Notes: generated by a model from the sequence alone, not told the origin. Positions 19,484-30,122 are shown, counted from the first letter of the stretch. The stretch: DNA of 64,000 nucleotides from Acidobacteriota bacterium (GCA_020200135.1 JAIVJI010000072.1:1-64000), one strand, 5' to 3'. Numbers and translations: made by a program.

Positions 19484-20209
19484 TCATCGCGGCACACGCT
19501 CGTACCAGCCGCGCCAGGCCGACTTTGTGCGGCGGAAGAGCAGGATGAAGAGCGGGTTCGTCCAGACCAGCGTGCGCCAGAGTCGCCACTGGTCGAAGCG
19601 GCGCGTCGAAGGCGTGACCCGCACGTCCTCTATAAACCCGACGCTCCCGCGCCGGCACTTCGCCAGTCTCTTCAGCCGCCGGTAGAAGTCAACGTCCTCG
19701 CCCATGAACAGCGTCTCGTCGTAGCCGCCCAGCGCGTCGAAGGCGTCACGGCGGCAGAACTGCGTCGCCCCCTGCGCCATCCCCAAAAGCTTCCCCGCGA
19801 CGCGCCAGAACCGAAGGTAGATTTTTGCCGTGAGCTTTGCCGGCCTGTAGTCGGTGTCCACCGCCCCGCCGAGACAGCCCGGCTCCGCCAGCGCCTCGGC
19901 GACTCTCCACAACAGCTCTCCGGGGACGACCGTGTCGGCGTCTACGAACACCAGCACGTCGCCGCCGGCGAACCTCGCCCCCGTGTTCCGAACCCGCGCG
20001 ACGTTGTGCCGCGATTCCCTGACGACGACGGCGCCGAACCCACGGGCCACGGCGGCCGTCGAGTCCGAGCTGTCGTTATCGACCACGAACACTTCGGCCG
20101 ACACCCCGGCCCTCTCCGACAGGGAGGCCGCCGCGCGCCCGACACTGGCGAGCGTCGCGCCGAGATAAGCCTCCTCGTCGAAGGCGGGGATGACGACCGA
20201 AACAAACAT
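19484..20209 (-). CDS. Family 2 glycosyltransferase
   Basis: This 241-residue GT-A fold enzyme starts MFVSVVIPAFDEEAYLGATL, with VFVVDNDSSDST as the nucleotide-sugar block, LVFVDADT as the DxD metal motif and GGYDETLFMGEDVDFYRRL as the acceptor-side ED motif. It transfers a sugar from a nucleotide donor. Acceptor unknown. The C-terminal part (LWRTLVWTNPLFILLFRR) may touch the membrane. It starts 7 bases after the 136-residue gene at 20217, so both are probably one transcript from the promoter at 20658. A second promoter copy lies about 60 bases beyond its stop. Confidence 0.88.
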   Translation of the reverse strand: MFVSVVIPAFDEEAYLGATLASVGRAAASLSERAGVSAEVFVVDNDSSDSTAAVARGFGAVVVRESRHNVARVRNTGARFAGGDVLVFVDADTVVPGELLWRVAEALAEPGCLGGAVDTDYRPAKLTAKIYLRFWRVAGKLLGMAQGATQFCRRDAFDALGGYDETLFMGEDVDFYRRLKRLAKCRRGSVGFIEDVRVTPSTRRFDQWRLWRTLVWTNPLFILLFRRTKSAWRGWYERVPR

Positions 20210-20216
20210 CGACGCC

Positions 20217-20627
20217 CTACACGACGGCGGCGGCCGCGGCCTCGCCCGCGCTGACCCACTCCAGGACGATGCACGCCAGCCCGCGCCGCATCACGTCCTC
20301 CAACGGCAGCAGCCTCTCCGTCGTACTCCTCCAGCGCGACAGGCTGCTGACCTGAAAAATCTCCGCGCACCTCCAAACCCTGACCGCGCCCTCGTCGCCC
20401 TCGTGGAACGAGACCCAGACCATAACCTTCTCGACCTCGCTCCCGCGCGCGCGCCTTGTCTCGAACCGGTGGCTCCAGCAAAGGTACTCGCTCTTGTAAG
20501 TGTACGCGCGCACGGACGAGTCGGTGATGGCGACGCCGCGGGCCGCGATTGCCGCTTTGTCCCTGCGCAGCAGCTCGTCCAACCGCCGCTCCGCCTCGCG
20601 AAATCGTTTTTCCACTTCGCTCGTCAT
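20217..20627 (-). CDS. Hypothetical protein before the glycosyltransferase
   Basis: This is a 136-residue protein that I do not recognise. Residues 1-30 are a charged helix (EVEKRFREAERRLDELLRRDKAAI), then a beta-rich part (ITDSSVRAYTYKSEYLCWSHRFETRR, VEKVMVWVSFHEGDEGAVRVWRCAEIFQ), ending in an alanine-rich tail. There is no signal peptide or membrane helix. The beta-rich region with conserved-looking Trp and Cys might bind a ligand, but this is not evidence of function. A promoter with TTGCTT and TATAAA sits 24-30 bases upstream. It is coupled to the glycosyltransferase by a 7-base gap. Confidence 0.7.
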   Translation of the reverse strand: MTSEVEKRFREAERRLDELLRRDKAAIAARGVAITDSSVRAYTYKSEYLCWSHRFETRRARGSEVEKVMVWVSFHEGDEGAVRVWRCAEIFQVSSLSRWRSTTERLLPLEDVMRRGLACIVLEWVSAGEAAAAAVV

Positions 20628-20657
20628 GTGCGCCGCCTAAACACCAAAGCGCCGACA

Positions 20658-20685
20658 TTTATATCACCCGGCAAAATCAAAGCAA
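20658..20685 (-). promoter_or_regulatory. Sigma-70-like promoter of the hypothetical/glycosyltransferase pair (copy A)
   Basis: TTGCTT (20685-20680), 16-nt spacer, TATAAA (20663-20658) on the minus strand, with transcription expected near 20650 and the gene starting at 20627. It is the better of two near-identical copies; the other is at 19398-19425. Confidence 0.6.
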
Positions 20686-20723
20686 CATTAAAAACTTACG
20701 ATTGAGGTTTACCCATCAGGCGT

Positions 20724-20764
20724 GTGGGCGCGCGGGCGACAGAGTGTGTCGCCCGCGCGCCCAC
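20724..20764. terminator. Long perfect GC hairpin
   Basis: Arms 20724-20741 and 20747-20764 are fully complementary over 18 bp with a 5-nt loop (GAGTG). It lies after the stop of the minus-strand gene at 20798 and before promoter copy A, and so separates the two units as a terminator. T runs are weak on both sides. Confidence 0.7.
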
Positions 20765-20797
20765 CTGTTTCTGAAGCAGCCCCGAACGGGCGTCGCC

Positions 20798-21172
20798 TCA
20801 GCTCGTCGGCTGGCTCTCCTGTCTGCGCCGCGTCGGACTCTTGTAGTCCGACTTCTTCTTCATCCCGAGCGACGCGAACTCGTCCGAATCCGACCCGAAC
20901 TGCGCCTCGACCTGCACCTTCGCGCCGAGCATGACGTTATGAAACTCCCACTCGGCGGCCGTCGCCGCGTCGCGCTTCGCCACGGCCGCCGCCTCGGCCT
21001 GCGTCGCCTCGCGCAGCAGGTCGTCCATCCGGTCGCGCGCGGCCTTGACCGCCTCGGTCTTGTACGCCTGATTCGCGGGCGCGTAGCCGTTTATCCCCTG
21101 CAATGCGTCGAACGCCTCGCGGTCTGCGCCGAGCACCGCGGACGTGATACGTCGCGTCTGGTTCTTCGCCAT
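20798..21172 (-). CDS. Hypothetical helical protein, 124 residues
   Basis: I recognise no family. The protein is soluble, helical and alanine-rich: FDALQGINGYAPANQAYKTEAVKAARDRMDDLLREATQAEAAAVAKRDAATAAEWEFHN, then a charged tail with KKKSDYKSPTRRR. The pattern suggests a coiled coil or a four-helix structural protein. The ATG at 21170-21172 has AAGGAGAG 7 nt upstream; an ATG at 21232 is in frame but has no such site. A long GC hairpin follows the stop. To the left of it lies a promoter, to the right the repeat tract. Confidence 0.7.
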   Translation of the reverse strand: MAKNQTRRITSAVLGADREAFDALQGINGYAPANQAYKTEAVKAARDRMDDLLREATQAEAAAVAKRDAATAAEWEFHNVMLGAKVQVEAQFGSDSDEFASLGMKKKSDYKSPTRRRQESQPTS

Positions 21173-21633
21173 AAAGATTCTCTCCTTACATGAGGTTCGT
21201 GGAAGGTCTCGTGAATTTACAATGAGGCTCACGGGGCTAGTGCGAGGTGCGCTGCTTCTACCGTGCGAGGTGCGCGGATTCTACGCCCCCCGCCCCGCCG
21301 CCGCAAGACTTTTTTCCGACGTTGTGAGGTCTAACCGCCCTACCGCACCCCGCGCTTCCCTTCCCGCAACGCCCGCTTCCCTTCCTGCACCGCCTGCTAC
21401 GTTCCTGCAACCTCTGCTTGCTTTATTGCAGCGTCTACTTCCTTCATTGCATCGTCTGTTCCGTCGCAACACGCCTTGCAATAAACCATCGCTACCCTGC
21501 AACAACGCAACAACCCATCCCCCTAACGCAACAACACTTCACAAAACCCCCGTCGCCGTCCCAACACTCCCTTTCGCCCGACTTTTTCACCACCCACGCC
21601 CTTCTCCACCCTACTTCCCCTCCAATCCTCCCG
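21173..21633. repeat. Gene-free tract with degenerate 21-nt tandem repeats
   Basis: About 460 bases between two minus-strand genes contain no convincing gene. From about 21352 to 21500 the minus strand shows five to seven imperfect units of 20-21 nt of the pattern TGCAGGAAGGGAAGCGGGCG or TGCAATGAAGGAAGTAGACG, all beginning TGCA or TTGC. The plus strand is strongly pyrimidine-rich out to about 21620. Reading frames across it are broken by stops, so it is not a coding heptad repeat now. It might be a decayed coding repeat or a variable tandem repeat. Confidence 0.55.
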
Positions 21634-23991
21634 CTACGCCTCCCCGCGCCACCGTGCAAGTAGCGCCCGCGCCCTTTCAGCACCTGGCGACTCAATCTGC
21701 TCGAAAATATCTAGCGCCGTTTCGACGTGAGCGATAGCCTTTACGCGCTCGCCGAGTTCGTCAAGCGCCAAGCCGGTATTGAACATCGCCTTCCCCTCAC
21801 CGTGGCGGTCGCCTATCTCACGGACGATTGTCAGTTGTTGCTCGTAGAAATTGACGGCGCGCTGCAACTCGCCTAATTCCTTATGAGCGACGCCTAAGTT
21901 TCCCAGTGTTGCGCCTTCGCTGCGGCGGTCGCCCGTTTCGCGTGAGACTGCTAACGCCTGCTCGTAAAACTCGATGGCGCGGCGCGTCTCGCCCAAGTTT
22001 TTATAAGCGATGCCCAAGCTGCCCAAGTCATGACCTTCGCTGCGGCGGTCGCCTGTTTCGCGTGAGACTGCTAACGCCTGCTCATGGAACTCGACGGCAC
22101 GTTGTGACTCACCCAAGTCTTGATAAGCATTTCCCAAGTTGCCCAGCACATATCCCTCACCGTGGCGGTCGCCTATCTCACGGAATACTACTAACGCCTG
22201 CTCGTGGAACTCGATGGCGCGGCGCATCTCACCCAAATTTTTGTAAACGATTCCTAGGTTGCCTGAGTGTCGTCCTTCAGAGGCACGGTCTTTAAGTTGA
22301 CGCGCGGCCGCCAACGCGGCTTCAAGCCAAGAGATGGACTCGCGCGGATGCTGGCGCAGGTTGAGCACATGTGCTCCGGCAGCAAAATATTGATTACACA
22401 ACTGTGCAGTCATCTCGTCTCCGCTTGCATGTTGACACGCCCACTCCTGCCCGGCCTCGATGTTTCGCCGCTCAACGTCGAAGAGCGCAATCGCGCTTTT
22501 GATAGCGTCGCCGCCTTTTAAGTAGAGAGCATTGCACTCCCCCAACACTGTCAGGTAGTGCGTGGCGTGGCGCAGACGGGTCGCGCGGCCTTCGTCGTCG
22601 CTCATGCGCGAGTCGGCGAAGAGGCGTGCGAGGTCGTGGAGGCGGTAGCGTTGGGTGTCGGCGTCCCAGTCAAGGAGACTGTACCTGAGCAGATCGCCGA
22701 GTGCGTCCTGCGTCGCGTCCGCGTCCGACTCCCAGACGGCTGAGGCGGCGGCCGCGTTGAAGGTGTCGGGGAAGACGGCGAGCGAGCGCCAGAGTCTTTG
22801 CAGTTCGGAGCTGAGTAGCTCGTAACTCAGCGTGAGTGAAGCTTCGACAAGTTCGAGCCGCTTCTTCGCGTCGGAGAAGCGGCGCACGTAGTCGGCGGGG
22901 CTGAGGTTGGCGCGCTCAGCCAATGCGCTCGCGGCAAGGCGCAGGGCGAGCGGGAGGTAACCGCAGAGGCTCGCTATCGCGTCGGCGCGGTCGCCGATGC
23001 GCGGGGCGATTTTGAGCAAAAGTTGACGCGCGTCTTCGGGCGGCAGCGTTTCTAAATCCAGTACGGAGAGGCCGGGCAGTGTGAAGTGTTGGCGCGAGGT
23101 GACGAGCAGCACGCAGCCGTCGGGCGGGATGAGCGGCTCGACCTGCTCACGCCCCGAGGCGTTGTCCATCAGCAGGAGCGCGCGCCGCCCGTGCAGCACG
23201 GACAGGTAGAGTGCTCGGAGTTCCGCCTCGCCTTCGGGAAGCTTCGCCGTCGGATGGTAAGCGCGTACGACGTGCGCGAGCGCGTCGGCGACCAAGAGCG
23301 GTTGTCTGTCCGCGCCCTTCAGGTCGAGGTAGAACTGCGCGTCCGGGTAGCGGGGCGCGAGTCGCTGGGCCAGCTTCAACGCGAGCGCGGTCTTGCCGAT
23401 GCCGCCCAAGCCTTGCAGGCCGGAGATGGTCACGCCGCCCCGCTCTATCCGCGACATCAGCTCGTCGAGTTCCCGCACGCGCCCCGTGAAGTCGCGCGGC
23501 GGCGGAGGGAGTTGGTGGAGCGCGTTAGCCGCGGTGGGAATCCTGACGATGAGCGTCTCGCCATCGACTTCACCGGCGACGATTGGAGGGCGCGAGGCGG
23601 GAGGGGATTCGCTCTTAGACGCCGGTTCGTCCTGCGAAGCGTGCAGTTCATCTTGCCTGTGAATCTGCCTGACGGCGATGACAACGGTAATAACGAGTGC
23701 GATGATGAAGATTACCCAGACCCAAATCCGGTACGGTTTGAGAGCCGCATCAAGGTCGGTGGCTATCAGGTTTGCCGCCACCCCTCCGACGAACAGAACC
23801 GTTGCGGAGAGCGCCGCGACGGCGGCCGGAATAATCCAGCGGAGTCGCGGGCGGCGCTGTTCATGAATCGAACCCGAACTGATAACGCCGCCGAAACTTT
23901 TGCGGCCCGGCCCTAACCTCCTCACGCGCAAGGCTCTCAGGTCATACTCAGGCCGAAGCTCGTCCCCCGTCGCTGGTTCAATCTTCTTCAT
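21634..23991 (-). CDS. Antitoxin-like head fused to membrane STAND NTPase with TPR repeats
   Basis: This 785-residue protein has an unusual layout. Residues 1-38 (with RPEYDLRALRVRRLGPGRKSFGG) look like the start of small antitoxin-type proteins found next to BrnT, here cut short. Two membrane helices follow (51-78, 88-108). A NB-ARC-type STAND NTPase starts with FTGRVRELDELMSRI, P-loop GLGGIGKT (194-201), Walker B LLLMDNA, and YRLHDLARLFA as the MHD-like end. From about 545 to 770 are TPRs in near-identical 40-residue units (DRRSEG...LGNLG.AYKNLGE..RAIEFYEQALAVSRETG). STAND proteins are signal switches. The gene overlaps brnT by 14 bases, so both are co-translated. Function of the fusion is inference. 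Confidence 0.85.
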   Translation of the reverse strand: MKKIEPATGDELRPEYDLRALRVRRLGPGRKSFGGVISSGSIHEQRRPRLRWIIPAAVAALSATVLFVGGVAANLIATDLDAALKPYRIWVWVIFIIALVITVVIAVRQIHRQDELHASQDEPASKSESPPASRPPIVAGEVDGETLIVRIPTAANALHQLPPPPRDFTGRVRELDELMSRIERGGVTISGLQGLGGIGKTALALKLAQRLAPRYPDAQFYLDLKGADRQPLLVADALAHVVRAYHPTAKLPEGEAELRALYLSVLHGRRALLLMDNASGREQVEPLIPPDGCVLLVTSRQHFTLPGLSVLDLETLPPEDARQLLLKIAPRIGDRADAIASLCGYLPLALRLAASALAERANLSPADYVRRFSDAKKRLELVEASLTLSYELLSSELQRLWRSLAVFPDTFNAAAASAVWESDADATQDALGDLLRYSLLDWDADTQRYRLHDLARLFADSRMSDDEGRATRLRHATHYLTVLGECNALYLKGGDAIKSAIALFDVERRNIEAGQEWACQHASGDEMTAQLCNQYFAAGAHVLNLRQHPRESISWLEAALAAARQLKDRASEGRHSGNLGIVYKNLGEMRRAIEFHEQALVVFREIGDRHGEGYVLGNLGNAYQDLGESQRAVEFHEQALAVSRETGDRRSEGHDLGSLGIAYKNLGETRRAIEFYEQALAVSRETGDRRSEGATLGNLGVAHKELGELQRAVNFYEQQLTIVREIGDRHGEGKAMFNTGLALDELGERVKAIAHVETALDIFEQIESPGAERARALLARWRGEA

Positions 23992-24250
23992 AAGTCTTGC
24001 GCTCCGCGGACGTTACCTCACGCGCGCTGATGAGGCGAACGGCATCACCGCTCTCCGTGTAGGAGACAATCAACAATCGCCCTTGCCGTGACTCCCCAAT
24101 GATAATATAGCGATGCTCGTCAAAGGAATGATCCGGGTCATAAAAATCAACGTAGAGCGGGTCGGCGAAGACGGTGCGTGCCTCTTCGAAAGAGACTCTG
24201 TGCTTCCCGAGATTGGCCTCGGCCTTTTCTTTATCCCACTCGAATTTCAC
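23978..24250 (-). CDS. brnT: BrnT-family toxin
   Basis: This is a 90-residue protein of the BrnT (COG2929) family, ribonuclease toxins of type II toxin-antitoxin pairs. It shows MKFEWDKEKAEANLGKHRVSFEEARTVF, then DEHRYIIIGESRQGRLLIVSYTE and VRLISAREVTSAERKTYEE, the full conserved core at normal length. The start is GTG. Normally a short antitoxin gene follows. Here the following, overlapping gene only begins like an antitoxin and then becomes a 785-residue STAND protein. No separate antitoxin gene is visible nearby. Confidence 0.88.
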   Translation of the reverse strand: MKFEWDKEKAEANLGKHRVSFEEARTVFADPLYVDFYDPDHSFDEHRYIIIGESRQGRLLIVSYTESGDAVRLISAREVTSAERKTYEED

Positions 24251-24392
24251 GAGGGCAATATATCATTGCGACTTAAGCTCGTGATGATTCAGTGACAGGA
24301 GACGCATCGGCCTTGCCGCGCGGGGCGGTTTCTGATACACAAGGCAGCCACACCGAATACAGAGTCAGAAGCCGAAGGGGTCTTGCGGGTTT

Positions 24393-26354
<1,962 letters not shown>

Positions 26355-26430
26355 AACGCAGAACTTCGCCCCTTTTAGGAGTTTATTCGTAGGCGGAGAG
26401 AAAATCGCCTTTGAACGGAGGAAACCCCGG

Positions 26431-26811
26431 ATGGCCGCACCTTTGATGGAGCAGCGTTCAGGCCCGCGCTACATGGTCCACATCAACGTCCGCGCCGAGT
26501 GGGACGACGAGAGCTCGGGCGAGCACGTCGTCGTCGAGGGCGAGACCGAGAACATCGGCCCGCAGGGCGCGCTCGTCCACCTCGAACGCCTGCCCGACGT
26601 CGGCAGCCGCGTCCACCTCATCGTCCCCGACGCCGAGGGGCGCCAGCTCGAAACCGTGGCCGAGGTGCTCCGGCTGGAGCGCAATCCCGTCCAGCCGCTC
26701 GCCGCGCTCCAACTGCTCGGCGAGACGGACGAGTGGCGCGGGCTGGTCTGGGAGCCGGCGGGCATCAAAGAGCGCGAGGCCGACGAGGACTACGGCGACT
26801 ACGAGAACTGA
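26431..26811 (+). CDS. PilZ-like domain protein, weak c-di-GMP motif
   Basis: This 126-residue protein has the shape of a single PilZ domain: RSGPRYMVHINVRAEW, then TENIGPQGALVHLERLPDVGSRVHLIVPDAEG and a final strand LAALQLLG. The two c-di-GMP motifs are only partly kept. RSGPR fits RxxxR, but the second motif reads NIGPQG rather than D/NxSxxG. Binding is therefore doubtful. The acidic C-terminal tail (READEDYGDYEN) is not part of the fold. It lies between acs and a membrane protein. GGAGG lies about 9 bases before the ATG. Confidence 0.7.
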   Translation: MAAPLMEQRSGPRYMVHINVRAEWDDESSGEHVVVEGETENIGPQGALVHLERLPDVGSRVHLIVPDAEGRQLETVAEVLRLERNPVQPLAALQLLGETDEWRGLVWEPAGIKEREADEDYGDYEN

Positions 26812-26845
26812 AGGCCGCACGACCGCGGCTTGCGAACGGCGAGAC

Positions 26846-26890
26846 GCCCGGCCGCGCCCGCACCCGGAGCGCGCGGCCGGGCATTGTTTT
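26846..26890 (+). terminator. Terminator after the PilZ-like gene
   Basis: GCCCGGCCGCGC (26846-26857) pairs with GCGCGGCCGGGC (26871-26882), followed by ATTGTTTT. Confidence 0.75.
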
Positions 26891-26968
26891 CGCGCTCCGG
26901 TTTGGTGCATCATTGGGCGCCGCAAGAACTGAGAGACGTAAAATCCGGCGGGCGCGGAGCGGAAGACC

Positions 26969-28306
26969 TTGGCGAAACAGAAACCAATCGTCCGGCAGGA
27001 GCCGGCCGGAGACGACGAAGAGGCGGCCGCCTCGCTCGCGCGCACAGAGGAGCGCGCGCGCGTCGTGCTGCGCCTCGCCACGCGCTCGGCGCTGTGGGTC
27101 GCCGTCCTCGTCCTCGTCATCCACTACCTGTTCGAGACGGTGCGCTGGGTCTTCTACGCGCTGACGGGCGTCCTGCTCGTCGTCGTGCTCGCCATCTTCT
27201 TCGCCTACCTCATCTCGCCGCTCATCGAGCTGGTGCGCAAGGGGCTCGCGCGGCCGGCGCGCGGGGGCGGGCTGCGGCTGCTGCCGCGCACCGCCGCCAT
27301 CGCCGTCGTCTACGTCGCCATCTTCGGCTCGCTGGGCCTGGGCATGTGGGCGCTCACACCGAGTCTCGGCAGGCAGATGGCCGACATCGCGGAGAAGGCG
27401 CCCGGCTACATCAACAACGCGCAGAAGCGCGCCGAGAGCCTCAACAGCATCTACGAAGAGCTCAGGATACCGGTGGCCGCGCGCAAGGCCGCCAACGAGG
27501 CCGCCACGCGGGCCATCGGCGGGGTGGGCACCTATATCACGGGCGAGGGGTTCAACAACGCGCTCCACATGCTCGGCTACCTGCCCTACCTCGTCCTCAT
27601 CCCCATCCTCGCCTTCTTCTTCCTCAAGGACGCGGACAGCTTCCGCCGCTCGGCGCTGATGATGCTGCCGCAGGGGCGCATCCGCTGGCGCGGCGACGAG
27701 CTGTTCCAGGACATCAACTCGACGCTGGCCGCGTACATCCGCGCGCAGCTCATCGCCTGCCTCCTCATCGGCACCATCTGCACGGTCGCCTTCTACATCT
27801 TCGGCGTGAACTACGCGCTGCTGCTGGGCGTGGTGGCGGGCGTGTTCGAGTTCATCCCGCTGCTCGGCCCCGTCGTCGTCGCGGTGCTGGCGGGGACGGT
27901 CGCCGGGTTCGACGGCCTGACCAAGGCGCTCACCGTCCTCATCTTCCTCGGCGTGCTGCGCATCGTACACGACTACGTCGTCTACCCGCGCCTCATCGGC
28001 AGTGGGATTCACCTCCACCCGCTCGCGGTCATCCTCGCCATCCTCGCCGGGCACGAGCTGGCGGGCGTGGCCGGCATCTTCCTGGCCATCCCGGTCATCG
28101 CCGTCATGACCGTCACCTACCGCCACTGGCTCGAACACCGCGGCAGCGCCGGCCTCGTCGCCGAGCTGCTCAAGCCGGCCGAGGCCCCGGCGCTCGACAC
28201 GCCCCCCGCCGCCGCCGCCGAGGCGCACGGGACTTCGACGCAGGCCCCGGCCGCCGCGCCGCAACCGGCGGCCGCCCCCGCCCCGCCCGAGCCGTCGGCG
28301 GGCTGA
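26969..28306 (+). CDS. AI-2E family transporter (PerM/TqsA-type permease)
   Basis: This 445-residue membrane protein has eight or so predicted helices: VAVLVLVIHYLFETVRWVF, LLVVVLAIFFAYLISPL and LVLIPILAFFFLKDAD, then the family's long conserved second half GDELFQDINSTLAAYIRAQLIACLLIG, EFIPLLGPVVVAVLAG and LIGSGIHLHPLAVILAILAGHELAGVAGIFLAIPV. Members export or take up small molecules such as AI-2 or sodium. The substrate is not predictable. Start is TTG at 26969. The C-terminal 50 residues are a disordered Pro/Ala tail. Confidence 0.88.
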   Translation: MAKQKPIVRQEPAGDDEEAAASLARTEERARVVLRLATRSALWVAVLVLVIHYLFETVRWVFYALTGVLLVVVLAIFFAYLISPLIELVRKGLARPARGGGLRLLPRTAAIAVVYVAIFGSLGLGMWALTPSLGRQMADIAEKAPGYINNAQKRAESLNSIYEELRIPVAARKAANEAATRAIGGVGTYITGEGFNNALHMLGYLPYLVLIPILAFFFLKDADSFRRSALMMLPQGRIRWRGDELFQDINSTLAAYIRAQLIACLLIGTICTVAFYIFGVNYALLLGVVAGVFEFIPLLGPVVVAVLAGTVAGFDGLTKALTVLIFLGVLRIVHDYVVYPRLIGSGIHLHPLAVILAILAGHELAGVAGIFLAIPVIAVMTVTYRHWLEHRGSAGLVAELLKPAEAPALDTPPAAAAEAHGTSTQAPAAAPQPAAAPAPPEPSAG

Positions 28307-28316
28307 CCGTCACCCC

Positions 28317-29369
28317 TCAAACACCCTGCCGCGTCCGCGCGCGAGACCAGCGCCGAAGCTCCGGCGCCAGGTCCGGGAAGACGAGCGCCCTCTTCGTCCA
28401 CGCGTAGTCGCGCAGGCCGTTGACCGCCGTGAGCGTCGGGTGATAGCGCTCGTAGATGTCTTCGGCCTCCACGTCGCCCCAACTGCCGTCCGCGTTCTGC
28501 GTCGCGAGCAGGAAGTCCGTGCCCCCGCGGATGAGCGCGTGGCGGTCGGAGAGGCCGAAGGACTTCAGCGAGTCGATCATCTCGCCGGCGGCGTCCGCGT
28601 CCGCCAGACCGATCACGTCGTCGAGCGAGTCCTTCAGGAACTCGTACTCCGCGGGGAGCCAGCGCGGCGAGAGCTTGTAGGTGCTGTAGCCGTTCAGCGT
28701 GTAGACGACGTGCGTGACGGCGTAGACCGCCCAGATGAAATCCTCGTAGCCGTCGGACAGCGGCGGGTAAGGGCGCATGACGGGCAGCCACCTGATGGCG
28801 TCCGCGTAACCGGCCCCGAGCTTCACCCCGTAGCGCTCGCCCAGATAACTCCTGATGAGCGCCAGCAGCCACACCTCGTAACGGCTCACACGCTTGAGAC
28901 GCCTCCGGCAGCCGCGGCAGGTCTTGCGGCCCCGGGGGTTGGCCTCGCCGCACGCGCAGTCGGCGGGGAGGTCCGCGGGCGGCGGCTCGGCCGCCGGGTC
29001 GAACCAGAGGAGGTCTTCGGCGCTGACGCGCGCCGCCGCGCGCCGCACCCCGCGCCGGAAGGCCGCGTCGCGCAGGCCCAAACGGTCGGCCGACAGCCCG
29101 CCGAAGACCGCCTGCGCGACCGTCTCGGCGTCGGCGTCTTCGGGCACCGCCGGGTGCTCGCTCCGCCAGCGGCGCGCGCGCTCGACGGCCATCCGGCGCG
29201 CGTCGCGTCGCAGCGCGGCGTCGCGCGAGGTCGAGGCGATCCAGTGCAGGCAGAAGATGTAGTCGAACCCGTAGGCGGCGAAGTTCTCCGGGTCGCGTGC
29301 CGTGCGGTAGATGAACTCCAGCCCGCGCCGTGTGGCGGCCTCGCGCCGCGCCTTTCGCGTCTCTGACAT
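28317..29369 (-). CDS. Unknown protein with zinc ribbon and terpenoid-cyclase-like toroid repeat
   Basis: The 350-residue protein has a cysteine cluster in the middle (CACGEANPRGRKTCRGC, about 140-156) that looks like a zinc ribbon. Near the end, LLATQNADGSWGD...YHPTLTAVNGLRDY carries the QxDGSWG motif of alpha-toroid proteins (prenyltransferase/squalene oxidase repeats). There is no signal peptide. It could be a toroid-fold enzyme or a binding protein. No catalytic DxDD or similar motif is seen. The chosen start is the ATG at 29367-29369, after a strong GGGAGG. The frame stays open to 29435 without one. It is convergent with the transporter gene. Confidence 0.6.
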   Translation of the reverse strand: MSETRKARREAATRRGLEFIYRTARDPENFAAYGFDYIFCLHWIASTSRDAALRRDARRMAVERARRWRSEHPAVPEDADAETVAQAVFGGLSADRLGLRDAAFRRGVRRAAARVSAEDLLWFDPAAEPPPADLPADCACGEANPRGRKTCRGCRRRLKRVSRYEVWLLALIRSYLGERYGVKLGAGYADAIRWLPVMRPYPPLSDGYEDFIWAVYAVTHVVYTLNGYSTYKLSPRWLPAEYEFLKDSLDDVIGLADADAAGEMIDSLKSFGLSDRHALIRGGTDFLLATQNADGSWGDVEAEDIYERYHPTLTAVNGLRDYAWTKRALVFPDLAPELRRWSRARTRQGV

Positions 29370-29615
29370 GGCACCTCCCGTAACGGACGCGCCGGGTGTC
29401 GCGTGAATCGTCGGACGCGCAACTATAACGCACAACCCGGCGATAATTAGGTTGATTATTTTCCCGGTTTGAGGCTTAATGCTGCCGTCTCAAGTCGGCC
29501 TCATGATCCCGCTGTTCTCCCCCGTACAGACGGCGGAATCGTCAGAGTTAATATAGAGGTTGTTAGCTTCCCGACTTCGCCCACACGGTTCAAAGGACAC
29601 AAGGAGTTCCCCCCG

Positions 29616-30002
29616 ATGCCGTACCCCCGCAGGCGCGTTCTGTGCGCGGAGCCACACGAGGACACGTGTCGGCTCATCACCATGCTGCTCGAACGCCAGG
29701 GCCACGAGGTCGTCTCGGCGGCGACGCTGGCCGACTCCGTCCGCCTGGCCGGCGAGGGCGGCTTCGACCTCTACATGCTCGACGACGAGTACATCGACGG
29801 CACGGCGCTCCAGCTCTGCAAGCGCCTGCGCGAGATGACGCCGCAGACGCCCATCCTCTTCTTCTCCGCGCACGCGTTCGCGCGCGACCGCGAGCTGGCG
29901 CTCGAGGCCGGCGCCTCGGCCTACCTCAACAAGCCCGACGACCTCTTCGACATCGTCCAGACGGTCAACTCGATCCTCTCGGGCAAGTCCGCCCGCGGCT
30001 AG
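29616..30002 (+). CDS. Stand-alone receiver domain protein
   Basis: This 128-residue response-regulator receiver has no output domain. RRVLCAEPHEDTCRLITMLLERQGHEVVSAATLADS is the first half. The acceptor aspartate is in FDLYMLDDEYIDG, the Ser/Thr position in ILFFSAHA, and the lysine in YLNKPDD, so it looks able to be phosphorylated. The chosen ATG follows AAGGAG; an upstream frame from 29469 has no ribosome site. It is followed 120 bases later by a paralogue in the same direction. The partner kinase is not in the window. Confidence 0.85.
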   Translation: MPYPRRRVLCAEPHEDTCRLITMLLERQGHEVVSAATLADSVRLAGEGGFDLYMLDDEYIDGTALQLCKRLREMTPQTPILFFSAHAFARDRELALEAGASAYLNKPDDLFDIVQTVNSILSGKSARG

Positions 30003-30122
30003 GCCGCCCGCGCCGGGAAGCCTTGACTGAGGCCGCCCCGGCGTTTTAATTTAGGCTTCCCCTGAAGTTCCCCTCGCTCTCGCTTCCCCTTCTGTGACTC
30101 TCTCTCGTCGGGGTGTGTCTGA

